Shown here piece after piece: positions 50,862 to 59,503 of a stretch of 64,000 nucleotides of DNA. Position numbers and translations under genes: made by a program. Under the pieces are notes generated by a model that saw only the letters and a program-made list of their open reading frames with translations, searched no databases and was not told where the DNA came from. This stretch comes from JAFGDH01 sp964441265 (GTDB taxonomy: Archaea > Aenigmatarchaeota > Aenigmatarchaeia > QMZP01 > QMZT01), in NCBI GenBank assembly GCA_964441265.1, contig CAYYKJ010000002.1:62001-126000 (forward strand), in the 5' to 3' direction. Numbering within the stretch: the first letter of the stretch is position 1; each line of letters starts with the position of its first letter.

Positions 50862-52295
50862 TTAAGTTGTTTCCTTTTTTCTGTTCTGTTCCCCGAAGAC
50901 CTCTGCCCGGTACGTCTCTATGGTGGCCTCCTCCCAGCAGTCCGGTGGCGATCCCTGCTTTATGCAGAGCCTGGAGAGGAACGCCTCCTTTTCCGGTATC
51001 TGTTCCCATACCTGGGGGAGGTAGGTAGATGTCCTTCCCTGATATCTTATGATCACGCCGTCCGTACCGGGCCTCAGTTTTTCCAGCAGTCCCTCGGGGG
51101 ATGAATATCCGACCTCTTCGGGTACGGTCAGGACGGAAATCTCTATGCGGATATCATCCAATTCATCCCCGGTCACGGGCTCGAATCTCCTGTCGTACAG
51201 GGCGGCGCTTAGGGCGTTGTCCACGACGCACCTGTACAGCTTTTCCTGGGGAAGGATGTGCCCTATGCATCCCCTCAGGCTTCCGTTCTTGTTCAGGGTA
51301 ACAAAGCATCCCCGGACGTTCCTCAGTCCTGCCCCGACGGCGTTTTCGTTCACCTTGGGGGCCGTCCCGTTTTCATAGTAGCTTTCAAGCGTCTTCCTCG
51401 CAAGGTACAGCAGCGTCTCCTTCCCTCTGTCCGACATGCCCTCTTCTTCGAGGAATGCTATGGATGCGTACCCTACGACGCTGCTCTTGTCCCCTGCGGT
51501 GTCACCGGAGTTCCTGTAGTCGAGGAGCTCTCCGGTCCATCCCTTCTCCTCCGCCATGTACATGAGGGCGAGTACGGGGATTCTCCCGCAACATTCGCAC
51601 TGATCCATACCCCTGAAATCCAGTGCCGGTATGGAATTTATGCAGAATGCATCCAGAGAATTCGCTTCTTCATATGCATGGTAATGGGACAGATCGGAAC
51701 TTGCTATTATCAGTGTTTTTTCGTCTGTGTATTCCTCCAGTATCCCGGCAAGAGAAGCCGGATCGATATCCCCGGTTATTATCGGTATTATGGAAAAATC
51801 ATCCAGGACCCTCTGCAGGAAGGGAATCTGCACTTCCGCGGAGTGCTCCTTCTCATGAATCCTCCCCTCGTAGAAGAACATTTCATTCTCCCTGAGCAAA
51901 TCCGAATCTTCCGATAATTCGACCAGTCCCAGAGGGGTCCTGTAATGGGTCGCATTGGGTATCGAGAACCCGCTGAATCTGACGTGATGAGAGGGGCCCA
52001 TTATGATCACGGTCTCGTAATTCCCGCCCTCTAACGTTTTGAATCCATAGGCGGCGACGGGTCCTGAATACACAAACCCGGCATGCGGCAGGACGAGCCC
52101 CCTGACGTCATTCAAACCGCTCATGTTGACCCGGGAGAGGTAGACGTCTATCATTTCGTTCAGGGTGTTCTCTTCTCCGGGGTAGAAGGTACCCGCCACG
52201 TTCGGCTGCTTGACCACCATTTCCTTTTCCTGCTGAACGCAGCCGGAGATCAGGAGAATGGAAATCATTACCGGTAGCAATAATTCCCTCTTCAT
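50862..52295 (-). CDS. MEMO1-AMMECR1 fusion lipoprotein (AmmeMemoRadiSam system)
   Basis: A 477-residue fusion. After a signal peptide and lipobox ISGC (Cys19) comes a MEMO1 domain (about 32-290) with the metal-ligand set known from human MEMO1: His in PHAGFVYSG, His in MGPSHH, and Cys in CCGRIPV. Then an AMMECR1 domain (about 295-475) with the LRGCIG signature. The two partners of the AmmeMemoRadiSam system are usually cytosolic. The lipobox predicts that this one is lipid-anchored outside the membrane. ATG 52295 is used because it overlaps the radical SAM stop (ATGA); an in-frame GTG lies nine bases upstream. Confidence 0.9.
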   Translation of the reverse strand: MKRELLLPVMISILLISGCVQQEKEMVVKQPNVAGTFYPGEENTLNEMIDVYLSRVNMSGLNDVRGLVLPHAGFVYSGPVAAYGFKTLEGGNYETVIIMGPSHHVRFSGFSIPNATHYRTPLGLVELSEDSDLLRENEMFFYEGRIHEKEHSAEVQIPFLQRVLDDFSIIPIITGDIDPASLAGILEEYTDEKTLIIASSDLSHYHAYEEANSLDAFCINSIPALDFRGMDQCECCGRIPVLALMYMAEEKGWTGELLDYRNSGDTAGDKSSVVGYASIAFLEEEGMSDRGKETLLYLARKTLESYYENGTAPKVNENAVGAGLRNVRGCFVTLNKNGSLRGCIGHILPQEKLYRCVVDNALSAALYDRRFEPVTGDELDDIRIEISVLTVPEEVGYSSPEGLLEKLRPGTDGVIIRYQGRTSTYLPQVWEQIPEKEAFLSRLCIKQGSPPDCWEEATIETYRAEVFGEQNRKKETT

Positions 52296-53473
52296 GCCTT
52301 CCACACCCCCGGTATTCTTTCACCGCAGAATTTGCAGGCGCCGTTCTCTATGTTTAAATCCCCTATCCTGTAGCCTGATCTCTCGATTATGATCTCTCCG
52401 CACGCCGGACAATATGTGTTCTCTGCCTGGTGACCCGGAACGTTTCCTATGTAAACGAATTTTATACCGGCTTCCTCAGCCACCCTTTTCGCCCTCTCCA
52501 TCGTCTCGACCGGAGTGGATGGAAGGGATTTCAGCTTGTACTGGGGATGGAACCTGGAGAAGTGTATGGGGTGATCAGGCCCCAAGTTGTTCATTATCCA
52601 AGTGCACATCTCCCTTATCATTCTCATGTCGTCCGTGTAGGTGGGGACGATGAGGTTGGTTATCTCGAACCACACCCCCCTCTCCTCGAGGGTCTTCAGC
52701 GTGTCCAGCACCGGCTGGAGCCTGCCGGAGTTGAGAGTGTTGTATGTGTTCTCCCTGAAGCCCTTCAGGTCCACGTTGGCCGCGTCCAGGTACTGGCTGA
52801 AATCGATGAGGGGTTCCCGGTTCATGTAGCCGTTGGTTATCCAGAGGTTTTTCAGACCCTGCTCCCTGGCGAGCTTAGAGGTGTCGTACATGTATTCGTA
52901 GAAGGTTGTCGGCTCGGAATAAGTATATGCAATGGAATTGCACCTGTTGGTCATCGCAGTATTGATAACATCTTCGGGAAAAAGTTCAGTGGTTTCCACA
53001 TCCTCGGGTTTGGACTGGGAGATCTGCCAGTTCTGGCAGTTCAGGCAGCGGAAATTGCAGCCGGCAGTAGCGACGGAAAAGGCACCGGTTCCCGGGAGGA
53101 AGTGGAAAAGCGGCTTCTTCTCGATGGGATCGACATGTACAGCGCAGGGATTTCCGTAGTTGAGCGTGTAGAGCTTCCCGTTCTTGTTAACCCTCCCCCT
53201 GCAGACACTCCTTTCGTTCTCCTCCAGGATACAGCGGTTGGGACAGATATTGCACTGGACGTTGTTGCCCAATTTTGTGTAATGATACCCTTCCTTGGAC
53301 CATTTCCAGAGTTTTCCCGGGGCAGAATCCCTGAAGGTCGGAGAGAGAGGCGATTTCGTGGAGAAGAAGGAACCTATCGCATAAGCCCCTATCCCTATCC
53401 CCGCAGCCGCAACTATGCCCTTCTTTATGAAATCCCTTCTGGAGATTTTCCTGTTGAATGCATTCTTTGCCAT
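52292..53473 (-). CDS. Tat-exported AmmeMemoRadiSam radical SAM enzyme
   Basis: A 393-residue radical SAM protein. The N-terminus carries a twin-arginine signal SRRDFIKK (11-18) and a hydrophobic segment (19-37). Cys74, Cys77, Cys81 and Cys91 form an N-terminal cluster typical of this PflA-like family. Cys139, Cys143 and Cys146 are the C-x3-C-x2-C motif for the SAM-cleaving [4Fe-4S] cluster. A C-terminal rubredoxin-like pair (CPAC and CKFC) follows. Radical SAM enzymes are normally cytosolic because they need low-potential electrons; a Tat signal would export the folded, cluster-loaded protein. It starts four bases after a small membrane protein and overlaps the MEMO1-AMMECR1 gene. Confidence 0.92.
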   Translation of the reverse strand: MAKNAFNRKISRRDFIKKGIVAAAGIGIGAYAIGSFFSTKSPLSPTFRDSAPGKLWKWSKEGYHYTKLGNNVQCNICPNRCILEENERSVCRGRVNKNGKLYTLNYGNPCAVHVDPIEKKPLFHFLPGTGAFSVATAGCNFRCLNCQNWQISQSKPEDVETTELFPEDVINTAMTNRCNSIAYTYSEPTTFYEYMYDTSKLAREQGLKNLWITNGYMNREPLIDFSQYLDAANVDLKGFRENTYNTLNSGRLQPVLDTLKTLEERGVWFEITNLIVPTYTDDMRMIREMCTWIMNNLGPDHPIHFSRFHPQYKLKSLPSTPVETMERAKRVAEEAGIKFVYIGNVPGHQAENTYCPACGEIIIERSGYRIGDLNIENGACKFCGERIPGVWKA

Positions 53474-53477
53474 CTGA

Positions 53478-53765
53478 TCACTTCAGGATTCCCTTTCTCC
53501 TGAGGGCGAAATATATTTCTATCCCGCCGTGTATCATGATGAATATTATCAGGACCCAGTCGAGGTTTAGATGGAGGAAGACGGCGAGGGATTTTTCTAC
53601 CAGTCTGTTCATCCCGTGGAAACCGACCATGGAATATCCGGTGACTATGTAGATTATCAGCAGCACCAGCAGGACGTATCCGCTCCAGCGGCTCACCCTC
53701 AACAACCAGAAATTTATGTTCATGATTCTTTTATTCAATTCGTTATTAAAAATTGTTTTTGTCAT
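53478..53765 (-). CDS. small membrane protein with conserved-looking histidines
   Basis: A protein of 95 residues (81 if it starts at ATG 53723) with two to three membrane helices: WSGYVLLVLLIIYIVTGY, then FLHLNLDWVLIIFIMIHGG. Histidines fall in GFHG, FLHLN and MIHGG, and the protein ends in a basic tail. The layout recalls small b-type cytochrome anchor subunits, but haem binding is inferred. ATG 53765 overlaps the pheT stop as ATGA. Position directly before an exported radical SAM enzyme suggests an electron-donor or anchor role. Confidence 0.6.
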   Translation of the reverse strand: MTKTIFNNELNKRIMNINFWLLRVSRWSGYVLLVLLIIYIVTGYSMVGFHGMNRLVEKSLAVFLHLNLDWVLIIFIMIHGGIEIYFALRRKGILK

Positions 53766-55408
53766 TTCTTGGTCAGGGAGAACAGGTCGGTGAGATTTAG
53801 CTCGAAGCATGAGACAGGCTGCCCTATTCCCCAGTTCTCCAGGACCTGGGGGTGTATCTCTCCTATGTATGCCACTCCCTTCCCCTTCACCGAGACCCTC
53901 CCCACCCTTCCGGGTATGAAAGAGGGGTGCTCGGTCTCCTCGATCTCGTATTTCATGCCAAGTGAAGAGAACAGGAAATCCAGTACCTGCTTTATGTCCG
54001 TGAAGGTGATATCCTTCCCGGAAAGGGAGGCACCCAGCCTGGAGAATTCTTCCACCCCGGTCTCCCCTCCGCCCTTTTTGAAGCAGCCCCCTATCTCGAA
54101 TATACTCTGGGGGTATTCGTGCCTGGTGTTTTTCCCCAGGACCTCCATAAGGGAGGGTATGATCCATGATCTGAGTATGTCATGGTCGGAATTTTTGGCG
54201 TTCTCTATCTCTATGAATTTCATGCCGGATAGCATCTTCTTGTTCATGTTTTCTTCTTTGGTGAGGTGGTAGGTGCTCGTTTCCAGCATTCCCAGCCCCG
54301 TCATTACCCGGGCCACTTTCCTCTTGAAGACCGAGAATTCGTCCTCCTGAGCTATTGTCGATATGGATGGGACTGCTGGCTGGAATTTGTCATATCCGTA
54401 AGCGATTGCTATATCCTCCACAAGATCCATCATGTGCATGACATCCGCCCTGTAAGCAGGGACCAGGACCTTTCCTTTCTCGTAGCCGTATCCCATCTTC
54501 TCCAGCATGGAAGATATCTGCTTCTCGGAGAGTTCAAGACCCAGCAGCCTGTTTACGTAATTTCTGTCTATCTCCATCTTCTTGGGTGTGAGGTCAGGGC
54601 TCCTGAACTTCGTGCCGGGATAAACCATTTCTACTGAGTACACCTCCGCGCCCATATCCGCCAGCATGGTGGCTATTATGTTTATGCTCGTCCTGACCGA
54701 TTCGAGGTTGTTCCCGGTTGCCTCTATGAACATCTCTTTGGTATCCTCGTCTATCTTTCCCGTTTCATGGGAATTTATTATGGGCGGCATGGACATTGTT
54801 ACCCCCCGGGAATCCCTGAACACGGTGAACCTTTTCCAATGCTCGCACAGGTGCCTGTACTTCCTTCCCGTTGGGTGATGTTCCAGTATCTGCCTTGCCG
54901 TTAGTTCGGCGGGATATTCCAGCGGCCTGAACTTTATCTTCTTGGGATCCTCCCCGGTAAAGGTCACGGGAAACTTTATCTTCCCCAGGGGATAGAATCC
55001 TATGCCCCCGCTCTTTCTTCTTCTGAAGAGGGTGGCATCCATTTTTTCCTGTATCTGTATTATCTCCCTGATTTTTTCGTCGCTGAGCTTCACGTTCTTG
55101 GCTACAGCGGCCGCTGCGTACGGCCATTCCGGGGGCAGGTTTTTTGCAAACACCTTGAGCTCCGATTCTTTGATTTTATATTTTCTCAGTCCTGTCTTTA
55201 CTCCCATGAATGAGGAGAATGCCCTTGCGAAGCCCTGCTCTGAAAGCATGTCCGGCCTGTTGGGGAAGATCTCCACTATTATCTCGTCCTTATCCACGCT
55301 GTCCAGGTCAGTTCCAAGGTAGCTTATCCTTTCTCTGAGTTCCTTGTCCGGTAGTTTCTTTCCCACGAGATTTTCAAATACTTTCCGGTTCAAAGTAATA
55401 GTAGGCAT
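53762..55408 (-). CDS. pheT: phenylalanyl-tRNA synthetase beta subunit
   Basis: A 548-residue archaeal PheT: MPTITLNRKVFENLVG start, B1-like domain (PNRPDMLSEQG), B3/B4 editing domain (GSVRTSI-type region with FIEATG), B5 domain (RSPDLTPKKMEI) and the catalytic-like core near the C-terminus (EIGGCFKKG). With PheS it charges tRNA-Phe as an alpha2-beta2 tetramer. The frame stays open for about 200 bases upstream inside pheS, but ATG 55408, six bases after the pheS stop, matches homologues. Confidence 0.95.
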   Translation of the reverse strand: MPTITLNRKVFENLVGKKLPDKELRERISYLGTDLDSVDKDEIIVEIFPNRPDMLSEQGFARAFSSFMGVKTGLRKYKIKESELKVFAKNLPPEWPYAAAAVAKNVKLSDEKIREIIQIQEKMDATLFRRRKSGGIGFYPLGKIKFPVTFTGEDPKKIKFRPLEYPAELTARQILEHHPTGRKYRHLCEHWKRFTVFRDSRGVTMSMPPIINSHETGKIDEDTKEMFIEATGNNLESVRTSINIIATMLADMGAEVYSVEMVYPGTKFRSPDLTPKKMEIDRNYVNRLLGLELSEKQISSMLEKMGYGYEKGKVLVPAYRADVMHMMDLVEDIAIAYGYDKFQPAVPSISTIAQEDEFSVFKRKVARVMTGLGMLETSTYHLTKEENMNKKMLSGMKFIEIENAKNSDHDILRSWIIPSLMEVLGKNTRHEYPQSIFEIGGCFKKGGGETGVEEFSRLGASLSGKDITFTDIKQVLDFLFSSLGMKYEIEETEHPSFIPGRVGRVSVKGKGVAYIGEIHPQVLENWGIGQPVSCFELNLTDLFSLTKK

Positions 55409-55413
55409 TTTTT

Positions 55414-56934
55414 TCACAACCAAATCTTTGTCTCCCTCAACTCTTTTATGTCGTTTCTGTACAGTTCCCTTATGTCGCTGATTCCGTAATAATCCGTTAT
55501 GATCCTCTCGAATCCGAGCCCCCAGGCGAGGACGGGCACTTCCTTCCCCAGCAGCGGCTTTACCACCTCGGGCCTGAACATACCAGATCCTCCCAGCTCG
55601 ATCCATTTTTTGTGGACCGGGTGGAAGACCTCCGGCTCGACGCTCATTTCGGTGTAAGGGAAATAGGCGGGTCTGAAACGGATTTTTTTGAAACCCATCT
55701 TCCTGAAGAACTCCCTCAGGTATCCCAAAAGGTGGCTGAAGTTGGCATCCGGGTCAATCACGATGCCGTCGGTCTGGGTGAGCTCGAAAAGATGTGACCA
55801 GTCCAGGGTCTCGTTCCTGAAGTTTTTGCCAAATGAGAAAAACTTCGCGGGCAGATCGGATTCCCTGAGACCGGCGATTGTCTTCGCGGAAAGTACGGTT
55901 GTATGGGTCCGCATGCAGTTCCTTTTCGCTTCTTTCCTGCTCCATTCATATTTCCATCCAGTGCTTCCCGTTGTCCAGCCGTCCTCGTGGGTTTTCCTGA
56001 CCCTGTCCACGACCTTCCCCGGGAGCTTTCCTTTTCTCGGGTCCTTTATGAACATTGTGTCATGCATATCCCTCACCGGGTGGCTCTGCGCAGTGTACAG
56101 GGCATCGAAATTCCAGAAGCTCGTCTGGACCATGGGGCCGGTCATTTCTCGGAATCCCATGTCCAGCCATATCCTCCTTGCGTACTCTATGGCCTGGTTA
56201 ACGAAGTGCCTCTTTCCTCCGTGTATCTTAGGGACGTTTATTTTTATGTCATATCTCCTGAATTTTTTGCCTTTCCACGAGCCCTTCTTGATCATACCCG
56301 CGGTCAACTTCTCTGTCAGCTTCCTGTCACCTCTTTTCCTGAACTCCCTGACAAGCCTTTTCCCCTCTTTCGTGAGTTCCGGGAATTTGAGCCTTGCCGT
56401 TTCCTTCTTAACCACACGCTTCCTCTTCATCAGTCTAGAAAGTATGGATTTTTCGCTCCCTGAAAGCTCTGATACCTTTTTGGGGAGTCCGGCCAGAAAT
56501 TCCTCCTCCGGAAATCCCTTCCCGAGGACATTTTTCCTTTCCGAGGTCGGCTCTATCCTCTTCCCCATGACGGATATTGCGTATTTGGATTTTAGGATGC
56601 CTATGCACTTGGCCATCTCGTCGTCGTTCAGCCCTGTCTTCCGCTTTACCTCGTCATATGTGGTTCCGCTTTCCGCGGCGGAAAGAAACCTTTTCTCCGG
56701 AAGACCCTTCTTAAGATACTCCTTGCCGTTAACGTCCGTTTCGATGACCTCTTCAGTCTCCGTGTTTATTTTGAGCAGGTCTTTGTTTTCAAGCCACTGC
56801 AGGGCCCGCATCGCCTCCACTTCCCTTATCCCGGATTTCTTGGCGAGCTCCCTGAATTCTGGCTCCTTTCCCACATGAGGGATTATTTTTCTCTCAAGCG
56901 GATGCAGAGATTCAATAAGCCTCTTCATTCCCAT
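55414..56934 (-). CDS. pheS: phenylalanyl-tRNA synthetase alpha subunit
   Basis: A 506-residue catalytic subunit: N-terminal winged-helix DNA-binding-like domains (about 1-190), then the class II core with TSFWNFDALYTAQSHP (motif 1/2 region), FSFGKNFRNETLDWSH and the motif 3 GLGFERI segment. A TATA-like tract (about 56950-56962) fits a leaderless start at ATG 56934; ATG 56928 is two codons further in. It is the promoter-proximal gene of a run continuing into the exported radical SAM module. Confidence 0.95.
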   Translation of the reverse strand: MGMKRLIESLHPLERKIIPHVGKEPEFRELAKKSGIREVEAMRALQWLENKDLLKINTETEEVIETDVNGKEYLKKGLPEKRFLSAAESGTTYDEVKRKTGLNDDEMAKCIGILKSKYAISVMGKRIEPTSERKNVLGKGFPEEEFLAGLPKKVSELSGSEKSILSRLMKRKRVVKKETARLKFPELTKEGKRLVREFRKRGDRKLTEKLTAGMIKKGSWKGKKFRRYDIKINVPKIHGGKRHFVNQAIEYARRIWLDMGFREMTGPMVQTSFWNFDALYTAQSHPVRDMHDTMFIKDPRKGKLPGKVVDRVRKTHEDGWTTGSTGWKYEWSRKEAKRNCMRTHTTVLSAKTIAGLRESDLPAKFFSFGKNFRNETLDWSHLFELTQTDGIVIDPDANFSHLLGYLREFFRKMGFKKIRFRPAYFPYTEMSVEPEVFHPVHKKWIELGGSGMFRPEVVKPLLGKEVPVLAWGLGFERIITDYYGISDIRELYRNDIKELRETKIWL

Positions 56935-56983
56935 AAATCTATTTAAAGGTTGGCAAATTAAAAAGATTTGTGAAGGTGGCGTG

Positions 56984-57724
56984 ATGAATACCAATAAATA
57001 CAACGAGTTTTTCTATTCCAGTATATTCGAGAAAGAATCCAGAAAATATTACAGCATACAGAAAAAGAAAATCAGGATCATAATGGACATGTTCAAGCCC
57101 TGCCCGGGAGGCAGAATACTCGATGTGGGCTGCGGCGACGGACTGATATCGTCCATGCTCGCGAGGAAAACCGGTTCAAAAGCATACGGGGTGGATATAA
57201 GCAGGAATTCCGTTTCCATGGCCAGGAAAAGGGGAATCGAGGCAAAGAGGGTCAACGTGGACACAAGGAAAATCCCCTTCCCGGAGTCATTCTTTGACGG
57301 TGTGCTTTGCGGGGACATAATCGAACACGTCTACGACACCGAGGGACTCATAGAGAATGTCAGAAAGGTGCTCAAGCCCGGCGGTTATGCTGTCTTTTCC
57401 ACACCCAACATAGCCTCCTGGTACAACAGGTTTTTTTTGTTGATGGGATTCATGCCCACCTGGATAGAATCGTCCTCCAAGACATTCACGGGAAACCCCT
57501 TCATAAAGAGGGGAGTCGGACACATCCATGCCTTCACCAAAAACTCACTGACCGGCCTACTCAAGCTCAAGGGTTTCCGCATATCAGAGGTGAAGGGAAG
57601 TCCGGTCATGGCCGACGGAACGCGCTCAAGGATGAAGGAGGCCCTGTGGAACCGGGTGGATTCCGCCATTTCGAGAGTGACCACCTGGTCTTCTACCATC
57701 ATCGTGAAGGCCGAAAAGAAATAA
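56984..57724 (+). CDS. SAM-dependent methyltransferase (class I)
   Basis: A 246-residue Rossmann methyltransferase: motif I ILDVGCGDGLISSML, motif II acidic residue in YGVDISRNS, motif III-IV LCGDIIEHV, and the GGYAVFSTPN strand. C-terminal residues carry hydrophobic patches (WYNRFFLLMGFMPTWI) that suit lipid or membrane-linked substrates. It is followed 37 bp later by a UbiA-type prenyltransferase, so modification of a prenylated lipid or quinone-like compound is a fair inference. ATG 56984 follows an AAGGTGG ribosome-binding site. Confidence 0.85.
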   Translation: MNTNKYNEFFYSSIFEKESRKYYSIQKKKIRIIMDMFKPCPGGRILDVGCGDGLISSMLARKTGSKAYGVDISRNSVSMARKRGIEAKRVNVDTRKIPFPESFFDGVLCGDIIEHVYDTEGLIENVRKVLKPGGYAVFSTPNIASWYNRFFLLMGFMPTWIESSSKTFTGNPFIKRGVGHIHAFTKNSLTGLLKLKGFRISEVKGSPVMADGTRSRMKEALWNRVDSAISRVTTWSSTIIVKAEKK

Positions 57725-57761
57725 ATACCATCCGGCCAAAAGAATATTCTATGGTGTTGGA

Positions 57762-58796
57762 ATGTTGAAGAGATTTCTGTTTAACAGCGTAACGATAAGC
57801 CTCCCGAAGAACATAGTGCAGTTTTTCCTCGGGGTCATACTTTACTGGTTCCTCGTGGGAACGCCCGATACCTACACTACCCTGATTTCCATGTCCGGCT
57901 TTGTACTGGCCTATTCTTCGGTTTATCTTTTCAACGACATCTTCGACTATAAGGAAGACATGAAAGACGATGAGAAGCTCAAGTGGAAGCCAATAGCAAG
58001 CGGTCACCTCAGCATCGGCCGGGCGAAAATGATCGCGGTTGTCCTGGTCCTGCTGGGCCTTTCGGTTTCAATGTTTGTGAACCTGTGGTTTTTCATCTTC
58101 GTGATAGCGATGATATTCTTCAACATGCTTCACTCCTCCCCCCTCACCAGGTTCAAGAAGGACCTCTACAAGACCACCGCGAATATGACGATAATAGAGT
58201 TTCTGAAATATTCCTGCGGGTGGTTCGCCCTGACCTCCAACATATCGAGGTTCCCCTTCTGGCTGATAATGGCCTTTTCCGTGGTCTACGTCACGAGCTA
58301 CATAATATACAAGTTCAATTTCAGGGGTAAGATAATAAGGGAGAAGAGGAAACTTTTCTGGGGGATGGGAATTTTCGGTATACTGGCCTATATCATATCC
58401 CTTGTACATTACGGCTTTCCCCTGACACTGATATTCCTCGTCCTGATTCCCTTGGTTGTGCTGGTGATATTCAGATACATGAACGTGGAGGTTCACAGGA
58501 TAAGCAACATGATATTCATAGAGTACCTGCTACTGCCCTTCATAATAATATGCTTCGTTATACTCACCATCCCCTCGGTGGGTCACGCCAATGAGAGTCT
58601 GGCCGAGGGCATAACCAACATATCAGGCTCCGTGACCGATACCATATCGGAAAACGTGCCTTACGCCGTGATGAAGCCGATAGAGAACATCTCCGACCGG
58701 ATGAAGGAATACGAGACACTGGACGATCTGGCAGAGAAGATAAACAGGACATTTTCAGGCGTGACCGATCCTCTGGTCCTTATCAGACGAGCTTGA
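57762..58796 (+). CDS. UbiA-family prenyltransferase
   Basis: A 344-residue membrane protein with about eight helices. The prenyl-diphosphate magnesium motif NDIFDYKED is at 58-66 (N-D-x-x-D-x-x-x-D); the second acidic motif expected in the family is less clear. A C-terminal tail (about 275-344) after the last helix is hydrophilic, Asn- and Ser-rich, probably outside the membrane, and unusual for UbiA proteins. Archaeal members make digeranylgeranylglyceryl phosphate, haem O or quinones; the product is not decidable here. The 3' end overlaps the PHP gene by 14 bases. Confidence 0.83.
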   Translation: MLKRFLFNSVTISLPKNIVQFFLGVILYWFLVGTPDTYTTLISMSGFVLAYSSVYLFNDIFDYKEDMKDDEKLKWKPIASGHLSIGRAKMIAVVLVLLGLSVSMFVNLWFFIFVIAMIFFNMLHSSPLTRFKKDLYKTTANMTIIEFLKYSCGWFALTSNISRFPFWLIMAFSVVYVTSYIIYKFNFRGKIIREKRKLFWGMGIFGILAYIISLVHYGFPLTLIFLVLIPLVVLVIFRYMNVEVHRISNMIFIEYLLLPFIIICFVILTIPSVGHANESLAEGITNISGSVTDTISENVPYAVMKPIENISDRMKEYETLDDLAEKINRTFSGVTDPLVLIRRA

Positions 58797-59439
58797 ACCT
58801 CACCAGCTGTGTCTTTATGTGGGGAACTATTCCGGTCCCTCTGCAATGAAGTCTGATCTTTCCCCCCTTCACTGCCTTCAGCACATCTTCTTTGCTCCTT
58901 TCGGAATCCACGTATGTCCATGAGCTTCCGAATTCCTCTATGAAATGCGAGTCAGAGCCCGCCAATGCGGGTATCCCGTTCCTATTCGCGAATGAGAGGG
59001 CTTCCCCGTTGAATCTGGAAAAAAGGGTTCTCGAGTTGAAACCTTCCACGGCGTCCAATAAATTGGCTATGTTTTCGGATGACTTCCCAAGTCCTTTTCT
59101 GAACCTGTCGAAAGGATGGGGGAGAATGACAAAGCCGCCCTGCTTCTTCACCCTCCTGCAGGCCTCTGAGGGATCGAGTTTACGTGGTATATCCTCCTTG
59201 ATGTTTATGCCTATTATTTCCCCTCCTTTGACCCGGACTTCCTCACCCCTGAAAAGAATGAGATCCGGGTATATGGACTTTGCGTATCTCTCCACCTCCC
59301 CGAACCCTTTAGTGGTGTCGTGATCAGTAACAGCGATAACGTCCATACCTATCTTCTTTGCCTTCCTCACCAGTTCTTCCGGCTCCATGTTCGAGTCATG
59401 GGAGTAGCGGGTGTGAATGTGAAAATCCGCCCTGAGCAT
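58783..59439 (-). CDS. PHP-domain phosphoesterase
   Basis: A 218-residue PHP protein with the full metal set: DFHIHTRYSHDS at the N-terminus, VTDHDTTKG, a conserved Glu in FRGEEVR, LPHPFDR, and GSDSHFIEE near the C-terminus. These proteins hydrolyse phosphoesters such as nucleotides or histidinol phosphate; the substrate is not known. Length is typical of stand-alone members. The TATA-like tract near 59455-59465 supports the ATG at 59439. Confidence 0.88.
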   Translation of the reverse strand: MLRADFHIHTRYSHDSNMEPEELVRKAKKIGMDVIAVTDHDTTKGFGEVERYAKSIYPDLILFRGEEVRVKGGEIIGINIKEDIPRKLDPSEACRRVKKQGGFVILPHPFDRFRKGLGKSSENIANLLDAVEGFNSRTLFSRFNGEALSFANRNGIPALAGSDSHFIEEFGSSWTYVDSERSKEDVLKAVKGGKIRLHCRGTGIVPHIKTQLVRFKLV

Positions 59440-59503
59440 AAGTATTGTTTATTGAAAAACTAATAAATCTATCGAGCCAATCTTCTAGCATGAGGTCGTT
59501 TTC

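Noticed and set aside
53766..54167. Long extension of the small membrane protein frame through pheT
   Set aside because: The upstream part is out-of-frame pheT sequence; the ATGA overlap at 53765 gives a sensible start.
55409..55606. Upstream extension of the PheT frame into pheS
   Set aside because: ATG 55408 lies six bases after the pheS stop and gives the normal PheT N-terminus; the extension is out-of-frame pheS sequence.
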